DNA of 6,030 bases from assembly GCA_016212635.1 (NCBI GenBank), contig JACRFR010000047.1, positions 1 through 6,030 of the forward strand. Reading direction: 5' to 3'. Each line of letters starts with the position of its first letter. The stretch's first letter is position 1. Below are positions 4,339 through 6,030 of the stretch, piece after piece. Under the pieces are notes generated by a model. That model was given only the letters and a program-made list of their open reading frames with translations, did not search any database and was not told the DNA's origin. Position numbers and translations under genes: made by a program. Origin of the DNA: Candidatus Liptonbacteria bacterium (GTDB taxonomy: Bacteria > Patescibacteriota > Minisyncoccia > UBA6257 > 2-01-FULL-56-20).

Positions 4339-5646
4339 CTAGAGTTGGGGCGAATTAGGGCTGGCGGGCGAGAGTAGCCATTCATATAAAGGTTCAAACG
4401 CAATGGTTAGGCCGTCTTTTTTTATCTCTCGTTTTTCATCCCAGGTTAGTACGGTAAGTTTTTTCACTTTTAATTCATTACTTGCCTCAATTAATGCCTT
4501 CATCTCTCTCCGTTCAACGTCTGGATTTATTGACTCATAACAAACCTGTATAAGTTCAGCCACCTCTGTTCCTTCTCTCACAACGAAATCAACCTCCCGA
4601 TCATTTCGCGTTTTATAGTAAAACAGGTCTCTGTTTGGCTTGGCTCCCCGCTTGACCAGTTCGGTAAAAACCATATTTTCCATGAGCCTGCCCTTGTCGG
4701 GAGAATGCCGGATTGCCTTCGCGCTCACAAAGCCATTATCCACCGTGTAAATTTTCTTGGGGGATTTGAGCCGCTCCCCGGCTTTGGCGGAATAGCTGGA
4801 AAGAGAAAACAGTACATAGGCCTCGATAAGATAGCTAAGATACCGCTCTAAGGTGACATCACTTTTGAATTTCAATATATTGGCCAGGCGGCGTGTGCTA
4901 TATCGGCCGGAGATATTATTTATTAAATATGACCCCAGCTGATCTATCTGTTCGGAAAAACGCACCTTGTGGCGCTTAACGACATCTTTGAAAAGGACGG
5001 CGTCGAACAACACGTCAAGATAACCAAGCGGCTGTTGATTTCCCAACACAACTTCAGGAAAACCGCCGTTTGTTAAATATTCCTCCATCAATTTTAACAA
5101 CTCGCCGCGTTTTTGCGGTAGCGAGTCATATTTCGGGTCTATCTGGAAATTTTTCGCTCTTAAGAACTCCTTAAAATCGAACGGCAGTATTTCTATGGGC
5201 AAATGTCTTCCGGTGAGATGGGTAGCCAATTCCATCGACAGCAAGTTCGCGTTCGAGCCTGTTAAGACGACATTATAGCCCTGGCGATGCAGGCGGTTGA
5301 CGAACAATTCCCAGCCCGGCAAATTTTGTATCTCATCGAACAAAACATATTTCGTCTCTCCATAAACCGAGCGTAATTCATCCATGAATTTATATAAATC
5401 AAGTTTCTCGCCCACCAAGGCCGGGTCGTCAAAATTGAAATAGGCAAAATTCCGATCCTTCAGGAGCATCAGTGAAAATACCGACTTGCCGGCCCGCCGC
5501 GGGCCCAGAACAACTTTAATCAATGTCGAAGACGCCCATTCTCCGCCCCGTTCCGCCTTCCCCCGCTTTATATATGGCAGACTCAACAGGGTATCTTTTT
5601 CCGCCTGTTGTTTTAATACTATTGTTTTCAATAGGTTCCTTTGCAT
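4339..5646 (-). CDS. AAA_14/DUF4143 P-loop ATPase
   Basis: A 435-residue protein of the common AAA_14 plus DUF4143 architecture. Walker A is GPRRAGKS (48-55), Walker B YVLFDEIQN (100-108, D104 and E105), sensor-1-type VVLTGSNANLL (126-135), then HLTGRHLPIEILPF (143-155). The C-terminal half has TNGGFPEVV (192-200), GRLMENMVFTEL (319-330), and a nuclease-like core FYYKTRNDREVDFVV (342-356) followed by ELIQVCYE (364-371). D353 and E364 sit where PD-(D/E)XK enzymes keep catalytic acids, but the usual EVK is replaced by IQV, so cleavage activity is doubtful. The role of this family is poorly known, and it is frequent in archaea and candidate-phyla bacteria. The ATG at 5646 gives the usual 40-residue lead before the P-loop; only a weak GAG lies upstream. 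Its G+C is strikingly lower than that of its neighbours, suggesting recent acquisition. It leads the probable operon. Confidence 0.92.
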   Translation of the reverse strand: MQRNLLKTIVLKQQAEKDTLLSLPYIKRGKAERGGEWASSTLIKVVLGPRRAGKSVFSLMLLKDRNFAYFNFDDPALVGEKLDLYKFMDELRSVYGETKYVLFDEIQNLPGWELFVNRLHRQGYNVVLTGSNANLLSMELATHLTGRHLPIEILPFDFKEFLRAKNFQIDPKYDSLPQKRGELLKLMEEYLTNGGFPEVVLGNQQPLGYLDVLFDAVLFKDVVKRHKVRFSEQIDQLGSYLINNISGRYSTRRLANILKFKSDVTLERYLSYLIEAYVLFSLSSYSAKAGERLKSPKKIYTVDNGFVSAKAIRHSPDKGRLMENMVFTELVKRGAKPNRDLFYYKTRNDREVDFVVREGTEVAELIQVCYESINPDVERREMKALIEASNELKVKKLTVLTWDEKREIKKDGLTIAFEPLYEWLLSPASPNSPQL

Positions 5647-5696
5647 ATTGTTTTACTCATATTAAGCAAAAGGCCCTGTTTTTGCATAGTACAGGT

Positions 5697-5724
5697 AGTA
5701 TAACATGCGTAACAGGAGGGACAA
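5697..5724 (-). promoter_or_regulatory. Putative extended -10 promoter for the ATPase operon
   Basis: On the minus strand TTGTCC (5719-5724, four of six to the -35 consensus) is separated by 16 bases from TATACT (5697-5702, five of six), which is preceded by TGT (5703-5705), an extended -10. Start of transcription would fall near 5690, leaving an untranslated leader of about 44 bases before the ATG at 5646. It is the best-formed promoter in the window and could serve the ATPase, glycosyltransferase and glycosylase genes together. Confidence 0.5.
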
Positions 5725-5743
5725 GTCGCGCGTCAATCGCAAG

Positions 5744-5767
5744 AGAAAAACTTTGCAAGGTTTTTCT
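5744..5767. promoter_or_regulatory. AT-rich near-perfect palindrome upstream of the ATPase promoter
   Basis: AGAAAAAC (5744-5751) and GTTTTTCT (5760-5767) are exact inverted repeats, and the inner bases continue the symmetry around a central GC with one mismatched pair. It starts 20 bases upstream of the proposed -35. It could be a regulator binding site, or the remains of a terminator. The stem is too AT-rich to be a strong terminator on its own. Confidence 0.35.
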
Positions 5768-5808
5768 ACCATGGGCTAAAATTCTGGTTTCGCCTTTATC
5801 CCATAGCC

Positions 5809-5824
5809 CCACCCTTAAGGGTGG
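5809..5824. terminator. 16-bp palindrome with T-rich tail, possible terminator
   Basis: CCACCCTTAAGGGTGG is perfectly self-complementary and can form a stem with a TTAA loop. On the plus strand it is followed by TTTTCTCT, the layout of a weak intrinsic terminator. No plus-strand gene lies upstream to need one, and on the minus strand no T-run follows, so it may simply be another hairpin repeat. Confidence 0.3.
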
Positions 5825-5864
5825 TTTTCTCTGGCGCAGTATTCTTGAATTAGTCCGAACGCAT

Positions 5865-6012
5865 TTCGCCGCCTGCGGCGGCGAGGAAGCCCCCCGCCTG
5901 CGTGGCCGAAGCCACTTCGGCGAGGCGAAGGCCCGCGAAAATTCGGAAGGGCGGCTCGTACCGAGCGAAGTCGAAGTGAGCCGCACCGATGATAATTTTC
6001 CGCCGGAGGCGG
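5865..6012. repeat. Cluster of GC-rich hairpin modules
   Basis: Four or more self-complementary units follow each other: CGCCGC-CT-GCGGCG (5867-5880); GTGGC-CGAA-GCCAC (5902-5915), which has an alternative pairing CCGAAG/CTTCGG (5906-5920); GCGGCTC (5951-5957) with GAGCCGC (5978-5984), which contains an inner GCTCG/CGAGC stem; and CCGCC-GGA-GGCGG (6000-6012). Wider arms pair across them: TTCGCC (5865-5870) with GGCGAA (5924-5929), and GAAAATT (5937-5943) with AATTTTC (5994-6000). This is the form of dispersed palindromic intergenic repeats inserted into one another. It may continue beyond the window. Confidence 0.55.
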
Positions 6013-6030
6013 ATCTGCCTCTGGCATGAC

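Larger units (their letters stand above)
5647..6030. other. Gene-free region upstream of the ATPase gene
   Basis: These 384 bases hold the ATPase promoter (5697-5724), an AT-rich palindrome (5744-5767), a GC hairpin (5809-5824), and a run of GC-rich hairpin modules (5865-6012). Open frames crossing it on both strands translate hairpin sequence into low-complexity Arg/Pro/Ser-rich peptides and carry no domain, so I annotate no gene. Confidence 0.6.

Noticed and set aside
4326..4403. Longer glycosyltransferase start at a TTG (4403) or an ATG (4385)
   Set aside because: Both overlap the end of the ATPase gene and add residues with no family resemblance. The ATG at 4325 lies close to the first conserved strand.
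5731..5736. TTGACG as a -35 box for the ATPase
   Set aside because: It is 28 bases from the TATACT box, far beyond the usual 16-18; TTGTCC at 5719-5724 has correct spacing.
5657..5986. Open frame of 109 codons on the minus strand, upstream of the ATPase
   Set aside because: The peptide is Arg/Ser/Pro-rich and follows the GC hairpins. It covers the ATPase promoter and shows no family signature.
5523..6029. Open frame of 168 codons on the plus strand
   Set aside because: It overlaps the ATPase start antisense and then crosses hairpin repeats. No domain or start signal is seen.

Overview
The window looks like a stretch of a streamlined bacterial chromosome, most probably from the Candidate Phyla Radiation (Patescibacteria, Parcubacteria-like). 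The grounds are family resemblance recalled from memory: the cysteine-free family-4-type uracil-DNA glycosylase, the short ArsR-type regulator, and two small membrane proteins of types I associate with that radiation. No rRNA, tRNA or other phylogenetic marker is present, so the assignment is an inference. Base composition is mixed. Spot counts of 60-base lines give about 65-73% G+C in the glycosyltransferase and glycosylase genes, but about 32-40% in the ATPase gene.

All seven credible genes lie on the minus strand. In transcription order (right to left) they are: an AAA_14/DUF4143 ATPase (5646-4339); a GT28/MGDG-synthase-like glycosyltransferase (4325-3123); a uracil-DNA glycosylase (3119-2487); an 84-residue two-helix membrane protein (2409-2155); a two-domain protein with a Vsr/DUF559-like nuclease domain (2095-1283); an 87-residue membrane protein (945-682); and an ArsR-family regulator (393-133). 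The first three are tightly packed (gaps of 13 and 3 bases) and probably share a transcript starting from an extended -10 promoter near 5700. The ArsR gene has its own promoter, covered by a perfect 26-bp palindrome. The genes do not form one recognisable pathway; glycolipid synthesis, DNA repair and a putative nuclease sit side by side. None of the seven starts has a strong Shine-Dalgarno sequence.

The spaces between genes are filled with palindromic repeats. There is an element with 19-bp terminal inverted repeats (526-674) enclosing a core of the 'ATTCCC-N8-GGGAAT' type. A second copy of that core (994-1201) has been interrupted by three further hairpin units. A 32-base C/G-rich hairpin repeat occurs identically on both sides of the 84-residue gene (2114-2145 and 2440-2471). 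A relative of that hairpin lies inside the 3' end of the nuclease-like gene and appears to have supplied its C-terminus. GC-rich hairpin modules fill 5860-6030, and another repeat-like inverted pair lies at 15-60.

I do not see a CRISPR array, transposase, phage gene or recognisable new multigene system. The points most worth a second look are the nested repeat architecture, the glycosylase that has lost all four Fe-S ligands but carries a clamp-binding-like tail, the ArsR operator, and the repeat-derived C-terminus.
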